The notes under the pieces are model-generated. The model was not told the origin of the DNA. It saw only the letters and a list, made by a program, of their open reading frames with translations, and did not search any database. DNA of 64,000 nt from assembly GCF_014648855.1 (NCBI RefSeq), contig NZ_BMRX01000001.1:434001-498000 (forward strand), written 5' to 3'. The DNA is from Streptomyces parvulus. GTDB taxonomy: Bacteria > Actinomycetota > Actinomycetes > Streptomycetales > Streptomycetaceae. The translations under genes and the position numbers were made by a program. The first letter of the stretch is position 1; the number at the start of each line of letters is the position of its first letter. This document shows, in pieces, positions 1-8,869 of this stretch.

Positions 1-450
1 GTCGGGGAGCCACTCGTGGACGACGTAGACGAGGTCGTTGTCCTCGACGGCGTCCAGCACCTGGACGAAGCGCGGGTCGCCGAGCAGCGCGGAGGAGCGG
101 GCCGCGGCCAGCACCGAGCGGGCCCGCGGATGGTCCGACGGAAGGATGTGGACCCCGACGGCACGGCGCAGCTTCTCGTCCACGGCCCGCCAACTGCTGA
201 AGCCGTCCAGACGGGTGACGCACTCCTCGAGGCGGTACCGTCTGGCGAGCTTGTGCCCGCTGTGCAGTTCGGGCGGCGAGACCTTGCCGGCTTGCTCGCT
301 CGCGGGGGTCCCCTGTACCTCGTCGCTGTCCGTGTCCCGCTCCCGGTTGTTGGCCACCCCGTCGGCCGTGGACTGGTCCGCCTCCGCGGTCAGCGGCTCG
401 TCACCGCTGTTGTCTGCCACGTCGACGGCAGCTGTGCTCCGTTCCGCCAC
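1..450 (-). CDS. Protein kinase-like membrane-associated protein (N-terminal part, cut by window edge)
   Basis: Reading leftward from a GTG at 448-450, 150 codons are open to the window edge, so this is the N-terminal part of a longer protein. An SD-like GGGAGGC lies a few bases upstream. The first 60 residues are acidic and disordered; from about residue 65 the sequence (HKLARRYRLEECVTRLDGF...WRAVDEKLRRAVGVHIL) looks like the N lobe of a Ser/Thr protein kinase, but the expected glycine loop and VAVK lysine are degenerate, which suggests a pseudokinase. It follows murJ by about 140 bases in the same direction. In mycobacteria MurJ carries a fused pseudokinase, so a separate kinase-like gene right after murJ makes functional sense. 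This is the SCO3893-type gene by position. Function inferred, not demonstrated. Confidence 0.75.
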   Translation of the reverse strand, partial: MAERSTAAVDVADNSGDEPLTAEADQSTADGVANNRERDTDSDEVQGTPASEQAGKVSPPELHSGHKLARRYRLEECVTRLDGFSSWRAVDEKLRRAVGVHILPSDHPRARSVLAAARSSALLGDPRFVQVLDAVEDNDLVYVVHEWLPD

Positions 451-589
451 CGTCGTTCCTGCCTCCCCATTCGATGCGCGTCGGCCGACTCCCGATGTGC
501 GCGTCCGACGCCGAACCCAATTGTGCCCACAGTCCGGCGCTATGCACGACACACGGCGGCGGACGATGGTTGTGCGCCTACCCCGCGTG

Positions 590-3028
590 TCAGCGTCCCA
601 GGCGTCCGCGCACCATGCCGACGAGGGAGTTGACCTCCTCGATACGCATCCGCCGGGCCGCGGCGAAGAAGACGCCGAACAGCAGCACCCCGCCGGCCAG
701 CAGCGCCGCGAACGATCCCACGACGCCCTGACCGAGTGACCTGGTGATGGCGTAGCAGGCCGCGCCGCTGAGCAGGACGGCCGGCACGGACGCGATGCAG
801 AGCCGGGCGTAGGTCCGCAGTACGCGGGCCCCGTCCAGGTCGCCGCCGAGGCGCTTGCGCAGCCTGCGCCAGGCGATGCCGACCCCGATCACATAGGCCA
901 CCCCGTAGGAGGCGGCCATGCCGACCACGGCCCAGCGGGCCGGAAGCAGGAGGAAGCACAGCCCGGAGGCGGCGGCGTTGACCGCGGCCACGATGACGGT
1001 GTTGTAGAAGGGCGTCCGGGTGTCCTCGTAGGCGTAGAAGGCGCGCAGGACGACGTACTGGACGGAGTACGGGATGAGGCCGAGGCCGAAGGCCATCAGC
1101 ATGTAGCCCATGTTGGTGGCCGCGCCGGTGCCCGAGGAGCCGAAGATCAGGGTGCACATCGGTACGCCGAGGGCGAGGAAGCCGAAGGAGACCGGCACGA
1201 TGGCCACGGCCGTCGTGCGCAGGCCCTGGGAGATGTCGTCGCGCACCGCGCCGCCGTCCTCCTCGGACGCCGAGCGGGAGATGCGGGGCAGCAGAGCGGC
1301 CATCAGGGAGACGGTGATGATCGCCTGGGGCAGGCCCCAGATCAGCTGGGCGTTGGCGTAGGCGCTGAATCCGGTACCGGGGATGTCGGTGTCCGCGACG
1401 GACGCCGTGGCCAACTGGGTGACGACGAGGGCGCCCGCCTGGTTGGCGAGGACGAACAGGATCGTCCACTTGGCGAGCATCGCGGCCTTGCCCAGGCCGT
1501 GGCCCTTCCAGTCGAACCGGAGCCGGAGTCGGAACCCGGTCTCGCGCAGATACGGGATCATCGCCAGCGCCTGGACCACCAGACCGAGGAGGACGCCGAC
1601 GCCGAGCAGCCGCTCGCCCTGCGGCGGAATGTTCTCGACCGTCATGCCGGAGTCCCCGGCGGTGCCGTAGACCCAGATGAAGGTGCCGAGGGTGACGATG
1701 ATGACGATGTTGTTCAGGACCGGCGTCCACATCATCGCGCCGAACCTGCCGCGCGCGTTGAGGATCTGCCCCATCACCACGTGCACGCCCATGAAGAAGA
1801 TGGACGGCAGGAAGTAGCGGGTGAAGGTGACGGCGGCCTCGTTGGCCGCGGGGTTGGTGGCCACCGGGTTGGACAGCGCCCGCACCAGCAGCGGCGCGGC
1901 CAGCATCGCGAGCGCGGTGAGCACGCCCAGCGCCACCATGACGAGGGTCAGCAGGCGGTTGGCGTAGGCCTCGCCGCCGTCGTCGTCCTCCTTCATGGCA
2001 CGGACGAGCTGCGGCACGAACACGGAGTTGAGGCCGCCGCCGACGGTCAGGATGTAGATCATCGTCGGCAGCTGGTAGGCGATCTGGAAGGACTCGCCCA
2101 GCAGGGCGAGCCCCAGCGCCGAAACGATCATTGCCGAGCGGACGAACCCCGTCAGCCGCGACACCATCGTGCCCGCGGCCATCACGGCGCTCGACTTCAG
2201 CAGGCCGCCCGCGCGCCCGCCCTTCTTCGCCGCGCCCGCCGACGGCGCGGCGGGAACCGGCTCGGGTTCCACGAGCGGGGCCTCGGCCGCCTCCGGGGTG
2301 GGAGCGACCGCGTACTGGCCGGGTGCCGGCGCAGCGTGCTGCTCGTGCCCCGGGGCCGGGCCGCCGTACTGGCCGGGAGCCGGAGGGTTTCCGTACGGGG
2401 CGGGCCCCTGGGGGGCGCCGTACTGAGCCGGTCCCTGGGGGGCGGCGTACTGGGCGGGACTCTGGGGGCCCCCGTACTGGGCGGGTCCCGGCGATCCGGC
2501 GTAGGGTCCGGGCGCCTGGGCGGGCGCGGGCACGCCGGCGTGGTCGTCGTAGGAGGGGTGGCCGCCGCCCTGCTGCTGGTCCCGGAAGAGGTGCGCGAAG
2601 GCGTCGGGCTCGTGTCGCTGCTCGCCGGCCTGCGTGACCAGGTCGTCCACGCCGACGAACTGGGTGGTCCGCGGGTCGTCGCCGTAGGGCAGGTACTGCG
2701 TGGGACCCTCCGGCTCGGGGGCCGGCGTCTGCCCCCAGACGCGCGGGTCGGGGGCGTACGGCGACTGCGCCGGCTGCCCGTACAGCGGCGGCTGCGGATA
2801 CGCGTCCGGCGGCGGCGGGGGGTGCGCGGCGCGGTCGTAGAGCGCCTCGGAGACCGGGTCCTGGGCGGAGAGGTCCTGCGCCCGGTAGGGGTCCTGGTCG
2901 TAGGCGTCCTGGAGGTACATGTCCGCGGGCGCCTGCTCGGGCGTCTGACGGGGGTCCTGCGGCGGCCCCTCGGGGTGGCCCGAGCCGTCCGCGGACCGAC
3001 CGCGGTCACCGTCGTACGGCGCGTTCAT
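590..3028 (-). CDS. murJ: MurJ/MviN lipid II flippase with long disordered N-terminal tail
   Basis: This 812-residue protein carries a MurJ/MviN core from about residue 277 (GLLKSSAVMAAGTMVSRLTGF...) with repeated hydrophobic helices of the MOP superfamily. MurJ flips the peptidoglycan precursor lipid II across the membrane. The first 270 residues are not part of the transporter: they are rich in Pro, Gln, Tyr and Gly and contain imperfect PAQYG-type repeats around residues 183-225, presumably a cytoplasmic disordered arm. The ATG at 3026-3028 has a GAGGTGGGG SD five bases upstream. It lies 44 bases after the DUF6049 gene, in one leftward operon that continues into the kinase-like gene. The core is of normal length (about 530 residues). 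Confidence 0.93.
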   Translation of the reverse strand: MNAPYDGDRGRSADGSGHPEGPPQDPRQTPEQAPADMYLQDAYDQDPYRAQDLSAQDPVSEALYDRAAHPPPPPDAYPQPPLYGQPAQSPYAPDPRVWGQTPAPEPEGPTQYLPYGDDPRTTQFVGVDDLVTQAGEQRHEPDAFAHLFRDQQQGGGHPSYDDHAGVPAPAQAPGPYAGSPGPAQYGGPQSPAQYAAPQGPAQYGAPQGPAPYGNPPAPGQYGGPAPGHEQHAAPAPGQYAVAPTPEAAEAPLVEPEPVPAAPSAGAAKKGGRAGGLLKSSAVMAAGTMVSRLTGFVRSAMIVSALGLALLGESFQIAYQLPTMIYILTVGGGLNSVFVPQLVRAMKEDDDGGEAYANRLLTLVMVALGVLTALAMLAAPLLVRALSNPVATNPAANEAAVTFTRYFLPSIFFMGVHVVMGQILNARGRFGAMMWTPVLNNIVIIVTLGTFIWVYGTAGDSGMTVENIPPQGERLLGVGVLLGLVVQALAMIPYLRETGFRLRLRFDWKGHGLGKAAMLAKWTILFVLANQAGALVVTQLATASVADTDIPGTGFSAYANAQLIWGLPQAIITVSLMAALLPRISRSASEEDGGAVRDDISQGLRTTAVAIVPVSFGFLALGVPMCTLIFGSSGTGAATNMGYMLMAFGLGLIPYSVQYVVLRAFYAYEDTRTPFYNTVIVAAVNAAASGLCFLLLPARWAVVGMAASYGVAYVIGVGIAWRRLRKRLGGDLDGARVLRTYARLCIASVPAVLLSGAACYAITRSLGQGVVGSFAALLAGGVLLFGVFFAAARRMRIEEVNSLVGMVRGRLGR

Positions 3029-3072
3029 CGCTACCCCACCTCATCGTCCCGGGCCGACCGGCCACGACATCC

Positions 3073-5469
3073 TCAACGGTCCACTCTCTCACCCGTGCCG
3101 GACGGGTCGGCGCTTTCCGCTGCGGTGTTTGGTGTCGGGTCACTCGGCTGCTCCGGGTCGCCTGTCCGGGCCGGTGCACCGGCCTCCTCCGTGGGACGCT
3201 CCTCGGTGCCCTCCGGGTTCTCCGGGCCGTCCGCGGCGTCCTGGGACGCCTCCGCCCCCTCGGACCCGTTCTTCTCGGCGTCCCGGGCCGCGGCGCGCTT
3301 GCGCTGCGTGTACATCCGGAAGCCGGCGAGGACGAGCAGCAGGACACCGCCGCCGATGACGAGCATCACGGTGGCCGTGATCTCCGTGACCTTCACGTCG
3401 AAGGTCACGGGGGCGCCGTACTTGCGTCCGTCCATCGTGTACAGCTGGGCGATCACCGTCGCCCGGCCGTTGGCGTTGGCGGACGTGGTGAACTTCACCG
3501 ACTGGCTGTGCCCGCCCGAGACCTGGATCGGCTGCTCCTCGTAGCCGGCGCCGTCGATCTCGAGCCGGGTCGGGTTGGTCGAGGTGAGCCGTAGCACCAG
3601 GGGGCCGACGTCCTGCACCAGGTTGTTCTGCACGGTCACCGGGATGGTGGCGCTGCGGCCGGAGAGCTTCGTCTCGGACTTGTCGATCAGCCTGACCCGG
3701 CCGGTGAGTCCGTCGAGGTACGACGCCACGCCCTCGCGGAACGACTTCGCCTCGGTGGCCCGGCCGCGCCAGGACACGGACATCTCCCGGTTGAGGGCCC
3801 GTCCGAAGGGGGTCACCACGCGGGACGGGTTCGACAGGACGACCTGGAAGTTGTCGAGCGTGCCCTGGGTGGCGGCGATCTCCTCGAACGCCGACCGCGG
3901 CAGTTCGTTCCTGCGCAGCGCCGAGGGGTAGGACGAGGACCCCGGCACCTGGGTGGTGGCGTCCGGGTCCGGCTTGGCCGCCGCGGCGGCGCTCAGCTTC
4001 TGGGGCTCCGACCAGGTGCTCCCCTGCAGAGCCCGCAGGGCCTCCGCCATCGCGCGCGCCTGGCTTCCGGAGGGCATGCGCTGCGGGGCGATGACGACGC
4101 TGCGCTGCTTGTCGGTCTGCAGGCCCAGGCCCAGGCTCTGGGCAAGGAACCGCTGCACCGCCAGCGTGGACGAGGAGGCCTTCGTCAGGTCGCCCTCGAA
4201 CGCCTTGGACAGCCGGGCGTCCGAGACGACGGCCGTGGTGCCGCCGCCGACGGGACGGGCGGCCGAGGGCGTGTAGGACAGGCCGTTGTCCTCCTGCAGG
4301 CTGTCGCTGCGGGCGATCACCTTGTCGGCGCCGGCGGAGGTCGCGACCTTGACGATCGACCGGTCGACGGCGCCGTCCACGGGCCAGGCGAACTCGGTGC
4401 TCGGCTTCACCTTGAGGATCGGCGGGACCGTGTTGTCGATCACGTCCGTCGCGCTCTTGAGCTGGCTCAGCGAGCCGGTGACGTCCGTGCCGTTGTGGGC
4501 GAGGGACGCCAGGTCCGGGTCGGCGAAGGGGAGGGCGACGACCTCCTTGTCGGCCACCGCGTCCTGCAGGTCGGCGAGCCACTGCTTGGCGACGTCCTGG
4601 TGGGTGCCGGCGACGGTGTTCTCGCCGTCCCGGACGCGGTAGCTGCCGGTCATCGCGTCGACGGAGGCCAGCAGGTCCGGGTCGACCACCCAGGTGACGT
4701 CGAGGTCCTTGCCCAGCGTCACCATCTGGTTCAGCCGGCCGCCGGGGGAGATCTCCTTGGCCAGGTCGTCATTGAGGAGGACGGGCGTCTGCTCCTCGTT
4801 CGGACCGGTCTCGGCGGCCATGTGCGTGGTCGAGATGAGCGGCCACAGGGCCGTCGTCCTCGTCTTGCTGTCCGCTCCGCCGGGCTGCCACGGCAGGAAG
4901 GTCCGCTGGATGCCGAGGATCTGCTCCCAGGGCTGCGCGGAGGTCTGCCCGGACAGTGAGACGGCGAACTCGTAGACGCCGTCCTCGCCGAGGTTGAGGT
5001 CGTCGGCGGGGACCGAGATGTTGAAGTGCTCGGCCACTCCCGGGACCAGCTTGGAGAACTTCTCGGTGTACTTGTCCTCGATCTCCGGGCTGATGGACCC
5101 CTGGAGGTCGTCCCCGTCCTTGGCGATCGCGTCGACGGACGAGCGGGTCTCCACCTCGGGGCCCACACGGAGGCCGACGTGGGCGTCGGTGACGGCCTGC
5201 TTGCCGTTGTTGGTCACGGTGCCGGAGACGGTCACCGTGTCCCCGTCCGTGGGCGCCGAGGGGGTGAGCGAATCGACGGCCACGGAGACCGGGCCCGCGT
5301 CGGAGTCGGCCCGTGCGGCCGGCTGTCCGTCCGCGTGCGCCGCGCCGGCCGCGGGCAGCTGTACCAGGCCGGCCAGCAGCGGCGCCCCGGCGAGCAGTGC
5401 CGTGGTGCGCCGGAGCCACCGGCGGGCAGGTGAGGGACTGGTCCCCTGGAAGTCTGCCGCCTCGGCCAC
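3073..5469 (-). CDS. DUF6049-type secreted, membrane-anchored protein
   Basis: 798 residues. The N terminus has twin basic residues, a hydrophobic stretch (ALLAGAPLLAGLVQLPAAG) and an AHA-like cleavage point near residue 46, a signal peptide. A single membrane helix lies near residues 700-718 (ATVMLVIGGGVLLLVLAGF), followed by RMYTQRKR and an 80-residue acidic, Pro/Glu-rich tail, so the large domain is outside the cell and the tail inside. The exposed part starts with a CARDB-like beta domain (PVSVAVDSLTPSAPTDGDTV). No catalytic motif is evident. It is first in the operon with murJ, which suggests a role in envelope assembly. This family sits beside murJ in actinobacteria generally; its biochemical role is unknown to me. 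Confidence 0.85.
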   Translation of the reverse strand: MAEAADFQGTSPSPARRWLRRTTALLAGAPLLAGLVQLPAAGAAHADGQPAARADSDAGPVSVAVDSLTPSAPTDGDTVTVSGTVTNNGKQAVTDAHVGLRVGPEVETRSSVDAIAKDGDDLQGSISPEIEDKYTEKFSKLVPGVAEHFNISVPADDLNLGEDGVYEFAVSLSGQTSAQPWEQILGIQRTFLPWQPGGADSKTRTTALWPLISTTHMAAETGPNEEQTPVLLNDDLAKEISPGGRLNQMVTLGKDLDVTWVVDPDLLASVDAMTGSYRVRDGENTVAGTHQDVAKQWLADLQDAVADKEVVALPFADPDLASLAHNGTDVTGSLSQLKSATDVIDNTVPPILKVKPSTEFAWPVDGAVDRSIVKVATSAGADKVIARSDSLQEDNGLSYTPSAARPVGGGTTAVVSDARLSKAFEGDLTKASSSTLAVQRFLAQSLGLGLQTDKQRSVVIAPQRMPSGSQARAMAEALRALQGSTWSEPQKLSAAAAAKPDPDATTQVPGSSSYPSALRRNELPRSAFEEIAATQGTLDNFQVVLSNPSRVVTPFGRALNREMSVSWRGRATEAKSFREGVASYLDGLTGRVRLIDKSETKLSGRSATIPVTVQNNLVQDVGPLVLRLTSTNPTRLEIDGAGYEEQPIQVSGGHSQSVKFTTSANANGRATVIAQLYTMDGRKYGAPVTFDVKVTEITATVMLVIGGGVLLLVLAGFRMYTQRKRAAARDAEKNGSEGAEASQDAADGPENPEGTEERPTEEAGAPARTGDPEQPSDPTPNTAAESADPSGTGERVDR

Positions 5470-5680
5470 GCGCTCGCCCGTCCCTCGTCGTGATCAGTGG
5501 TCGTCGAAATGTGCGTCCACGCATGGTAACGATGTGCGCCGAGGGGAAGTGCCGCGGTGTACGCCACAAGATCGCTCCCGGGGCGGGGCCACCCCGTATG
5601 TGCGCCTATAAAGGGAGCGGTGCCGAAGTGAGCGATTCGGGCCGTGATCAATGGGGGCGCCCGGCTCCGCGCGGGCCACG

Positions 5681-5695
5681 TACCCTGTTCTGTTG
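5681..5695 (+). promoter_or_regulatory. Candidate leaderless promoter of the CCA enzyme gene
   Basis: TACCCT at 5681-5686 is spaced so that transcription would begin at about 5692-5695, at the GTG start. No SD is present, and no good -35 was recognised. Confidence 0.4.
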
Positions 5696-7140
5696 TGCCG
5701 AACGCCAATGAAGTCAGCCCCAGTGCCCTGAGCCCGCAGCAGTCCCCCGCGGATCGTGGACCGCTGCGGGTCGCGCCCGTCGCCGACGATCTCGCCCGCC
5801 GTTTCCAGGAGGCCGGGTTCTCCCTCGCCCTGGTCGGCGGATCGGTCAGGGACGCCTTGCTCGGCCGGCTCGGCAACGATCTGGACTTCACGACGGACGC
5901 CCGTCCGCAGGACGTACTGAAGATCGTGCGCCCGTGGGCGGACGCCGTCTGGGAGGTCGGGATCGCCTTCGGCACGGTCGGGGCGCAGAAGGACGGCTAC
6001 CAGGTCGAGGTGACCACGTACCGCTCCGAGGCGTACGACCGCACCTCGCGCAAGCCCGAGGTGTCGTACGGCGACTCCATCGAGCAGGATCTGGTCCGGC
6101 GGGACTTCACGGTGAACGCGATGGCGGTCGCCCTTCCGGAGAAGAAGTTCATCGATCCGCATGGTGGGCTGGACGACCTCGCCGCCCGGGTGCTCCGCAC
6201 CCCCGGCACCCCGGAGGAGTCCTTCTCGGACGATCCCCTGCGGATGATGCGGGCCGCGCGCTTCGCGGCACAGCTCGACTTCGAGGTGGCTCCCGAGGTG
6301 GTGGCCGCGATGAAGGACATGGCGGGCCGCATCGACATCGTCTCCGCCGAGCGGGTCAGGGACGAGCTGAACAAGCTCATCCTGTCCGCACATCCCCGCA
6401 AGGGGCTGACCCTCCTGGTGGAGAGCGGACTCGCCGACCGGGTGCTGCCGGAGCTGCCGGCGCTCCGCCTGGAGCGTGACGAGCACCACCGGCACAAGGA
6501 CGTCTACGACCACACGCTCATCGTCCTGGAGCAGGCGATGGCCCTGGAGACCGAGGGCCCCGACCTGACCCTCCGCCTGGCCGCCCTGCTGCACGACATC
6601 GGCAAGCCCCGCACGCGCCGCTTCGAGGGCGACGGCCGGGTCTCGTTCCACCACCACGAGGTGGTCGGAGCGAAGATGACCAAGAAGCGGATGACCGCGC
6701 TCAAGTACTCGAACGACCTGGTGAAGGACGTCTCGCGCCTGGTCGAGCTGCACCTGCGCTTCCACGGCTACGGCACGGGCGAGTGGACGGACTCCGCGGT
6801 CCGCCGCTACGTCCGCGACGCCGGCCCGCTCCTCGACCGGCTCCACAAGCTGACCCGCTCGGACTGCACGACCCGCAACAAGCGCAAGGCCTCGGCTCTC
6901 GCCCGCGCCTACGACGGGCTGGAGGACCGGATCGCCCAGCTCCAGCAGCAGGAGGAACTGGACTCGATCCGCCCCGACCTCGACGGCAACCAGATCATGT
7001 CCATCCTGGACGTACCCCCCGGCCCCGCCGTCGGCCAGGCGTACAAGCACCTCTTGGAACTCCGCTTGGAGAACGGCCCCATGGAGCACGAGGCGGCGGT
7101 GGCTGCGCTCAGGGAGTGGTGGGCGCGGGAAGGCGCGTGA
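5695..7140 (+). CDS. CCA tRNA nucleotidyltransferase (poly(A) polymerase family)
   Basis: Adds or repairs the 3' CCA end of tRNAs. The class II nucleotidyltransferase head is clear: LVGGSVRDALLGRLGNDLDF carries the GGxxR(D) and DxD catalytic residues, followed by the RRDFTVNAMA motif, an RNA-binding middle region, and a C-terminal HD domain (LLHDIGKPRTRR...HH) typical of bacterial CCA enzymes and multi-activity variants. The open frame continues upstream to 5644, but I place the start at GTG 5695: no SD precedes it, and a TACCCT -10-like box at 5681-5686 puts the transcription start at or next to the GTG, which fits a leaderless mRNA. That gives 481 residues, the usual family length. It is divergent from the murJ operon. 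Confidence 0.93.
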   Translation: MPNANEVSPSALSPQQSPADRGPLRVAPVADDLARRFQEAGFSLALVGGSVRDALLGRLGNDLDFTTDARPQDVLKIVRPWADAVWEVGIAFGTVGAQKDGYQVEVTTYRSEAYDRTSRKPEVSYGDSIEQDLVRRDFTVNAMAVALPEKKFIDPHGGLDDLAARVLRTPGTPEESFSDDPLRMMRAARFAAQLDFEVAPEVVAAMKDMAGRIDIVSAERVRDELNKLILSAHPRKGLTLLVESGLADRVLPELPALRLERDEHHRHKDVYDHTLIVLEQAMALETEGPDLTLRLAALLHDIGKPRTRRFEGDGRVSFHHHEVVGAKMTKKRMTALKYSNDLVKDVSRLVELHLRFHGYGTGEWTDSAVRRYVRDAGPLLDRLHKLTRSDCTTRNKRKASALARAYDGLEDRIAQLQQQEELDSIRPDLDGNQIMSILDVPPGPAVGQAYKHLLELRLENGPMEHEAAVAALREWWAREGA

Positions 7141-7151
7141 TCCGCATGACT

Positions 7152-7189
7152 GCGGGGCGGCATGTTTCACGTGAAACATGCCGCCCCGC
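7152..7189. terminator. Perfect 19-bp inverted repeat with parS at its centre
   Basis: The left arm 7152-7170 and right arm 7171-7189 are exact reverse complements. It lies between the convergent CCA enzyme gene (stop 7140) and secreted protein gene (stop 7217), so it can act as a two-way terminator. The central 14 bases are a perfect ParB site. Confidence 0.75.
7164..7177. promoter_or_regulatory. parS: parS (ParB binding site), perfect
   Basis: GTTTCACGTGAAAC, identical to the Streptomyces ParB consensus. It forms the centre of the convergent-gene terminator palindrome. Confidence 0.93.
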
Positions 7190-7216
7190 TTCCACGGTTC
7201 TGCCCGTGCTCGGCGT

Positions 7217-7984
7217 CTAGACGTTCACGAGGCTGCTGGTGGCGGTGCCGTAGACGTTGGACACCAGAGTCTGCTTCTTGTCGATCTGGAAGGTCCCTCC
7301 GGAGACAACGGCCTCGCCTTCCCAGACGATGGATGCGACCGCGGTGTTTCCGCTACTGCAGGACCCGCCCTTCTTGCAGAAGCTCTGCTTCCCCAGCTGC
7401 TTCTTGGCGATGCCCTTCGACATCTTGACGACACCGGAGAAGTTCTTCTTGCCACCGTCGGCTTCGACCACCTTGGTGATGGTGCGGCCGTTGCTGTAGA
7501 AGGTCTCCCAGATTTTGAACTCCATCACGGTGACCCCGAGAAGCTTGATCTTGTTGGATCTCGTCACCGTGTGGTTGCCCTTGGGAAGCGGACGCTTCGC
7601 CGCGGTTGCCGCAAAGGTGCTTGCGGAGTGGTGGGCTTCAAGAGAGACGTCCCCATTGCGCAGAGAAGTGGTCCGAGTGCCGTCGGCTGTGGCATCCAAG
7701 CCATCCTCGTCGGTGCTCTGTTCGAGGAAGTCCTTGAACAGGGACGGGTCCTGAAGGTAGCCGATGAACCGGTCCTGCTCACGTGGCGTTAGAGCGTTGA
7801 ACTCCTTGAGGGTTTCGGCAGCGCCCTCTTGACGGGAGTGCGCGAGGTAGTCGGCATAGGCGGCGGGACTTGCTGCCGGGCCGTCCTGTGCAGGCTCTGA
7901 AGCTGACGCCTGCGAGAGAGTGCAGACGGTGAGTGCTGCGGCGCCGAATGCTGCTGTGGCAGCCCTGATGGCGTACTTGTTCAC
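7217..7984 (-). CDS. Secreted protein of unknown function
   Basis: 255 residues starting at a GTG (7982-7984) with AGGGGGA SD. The N terminus (MNKYAIRAATAAFGAAALTVCTLSQASAS) is a signal peptide with probable cleavage after ASA near residue 28. The mature part is soluble: a helical, Gln/Glu-rich first half and a Lys/Ser/Thr-rich beta-like second half with two close cysteines (SFCKKGGSCSS), probably a disulfide. No enzyme motif was recognised. Codon use includes more A/T-ending codons than in its neighbours (for example AAG/TTC mixed with GTT, TCT, ACT), and in the S. coelicolor-like gene order recalled for this segment no such gene stands here, so a local insertion is possible. It is a single-gene unit closed by the parS palindrome. 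Confidence 0.75.
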   Translation of the reverse strand: MNKYAIRAATAAFGAAALTVCTLSQASASEPAQDGPAASPAAYADYLAHSRQEGAAETLKEFNALTPREQDRFIGYLQDPSLFKDFLEQSTDEDGLDATADGTRTTSLRNGDVSLEAHHSASTFAATAAKRPLPKGNHTVTRSNKIKLLGVTVMEFKIWETFYSNGRTITKVVEADGGKKNFSGVVKMSKGIAKKQLGKQSFCKKGGSCSSGNTAVASIVWEGEAVVSGGTFQIDKKQTLVSNVYGTATSSLVNV

Positions 7985-8141
7985 GACGCTTCCCCCTGAA
8001 GCTGTTGCCGTACTGGTCTGCGGAATGAGATTCCTGGCGAAATGGGCTGGTCAGGCCCTATTCGTGATCTTGGCATTGGCCGGGAGTCGAGATCAAGGGA
8101 CTTGAGCGTGAGCAGAGGTTCACCGCTCTCCTGGAACGGCG

Positions 8142-8171
8142 ACGGCGCCGCATCAATGGATGCGGCGCCGT
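8142..8171 (-). terminator. Strong hairpin terminator
   Basis: Arms 8142-8154 and 8159-8171 pair perfectly over 13 bp with a four-base loop. It lies 70 bases past the stop of the LppU/SCO3897-type gene. Confidence 0.7.
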
Positions 8172-8185
8172 GGGGGCGGGGGCAG

Positions 8186-8199
8186 GTTTCACGTGAAAC
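8186..8199. promoter_or_regulatory. parS: parS, perfect
   Basis: GTTTCACGTGAAAC, located between the terminator and the stop of the LppU/SCO3897-type gene. Confidence 0.93.
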
Positions 8200-8238
8200 A
8201 TGACCCCAACTCAGGAGCCAGGGAGAGCCCAGGCGGTC

Positions 8239-8748
8239 TCAGACCTCGCCGAGGCAGAGCAGGAACTCTTCACCGTCGCCGGTCTCGGCGTAGAAGCCGG
8301 TGGCGCCGTCGACCTTGCGGCACTCGGTTTCGGCGGTGATCGAGGAGAAGTGGCCCTTCACCTTCTCGAGGACCTTGCCCTCGGCGTCGGAGGAGGAGCA
8401 GTCCACGACCTCCATGCGGTCGGAGGACGACGACGCGGACTTCAGGCAGTCGCCCACGGCGGCCTGCTGGGCGTCGTCCCTGCTCGCGATGTAGCCGCCC
8501 ACCGCGACGCCCACGACGATCACGGCGATGACGATGTTCTTGATCGTCTTGAAGCTCGGCTTGCGGCGGGCCGGCTGGGGCGGGACCGGGCCGAACGGCG
8601 CGCCCTGCGGGGGGATGCCGGGCTGACCGGGCTGCTGCGGGAAGCCCTGCGGCGCCTGGGCGTAGGGGTTCTGGCCCTGGGGCTGCTGCGGGGCCTGCGG
8701 CTGGCCCTGGGCGAACGGATTTCCCTGCGGCGGCGGCTGAGTGGTCAC
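8239..8748 (-). CDS. LppU/SCO3897-type single-pass membrane protein
   Basis: 169 residues from a GTG at 8746-8748 with AGGGGGA SD six bases upstream; the open frame extends further but the extension lacks an SD. Residues 1-58 are rich in Pro, Gln and Gly (cytoplasmic, disordered). One membrane helix (TIKNIVIAVIVVGVAVGGYIA) follows at about 66-86, then an exposed domain of about 80 residues with four cysteines (GDCLK, VVDCSS, TECRK, LLCLGE) likely to form two disulfides. This arrangement matches the actinobacterial LppU/SCO3897 family as I recall it. Function unknown. It lies 121 bases downstream of the MFS gene and may be transcribed alone. Confidence 0.82.
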   Translation of the reverse strand: MTTQPPPQGNPFAQGQPQAPQQPQGQNPYAQAPQGFPQQPGQPGIPPQGAPFGPVPPQPARRKPSFKTIKNIVIAVIVVGVAVGGYIASRDDAQQAAVGDCLKSASSSSDRMEVVDCSSSDAEGKVLEKVKGHFSSITAETECRKVDGATGFYAETGDGEEFLLCLGEV

Positions 8749-8869
8749 TGGGGCTCCCCCTGAAATAGGTACGTGTCGCGGACATGCCGCGAGATAAGAC
8801 GCACGTAAGTTATCGGGTCCCACTGACAACTCCGCACTCCGGTGGAGCTCTGTGTCATTGATGTGACAC

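Noticed and set aside
1499..3544. A 681-residue plus-strand frame opposite murJ
   Set aside because: Antisense shadow, low-complexity Arg/Gly/Val; murJ on the other strand is fully convincing.
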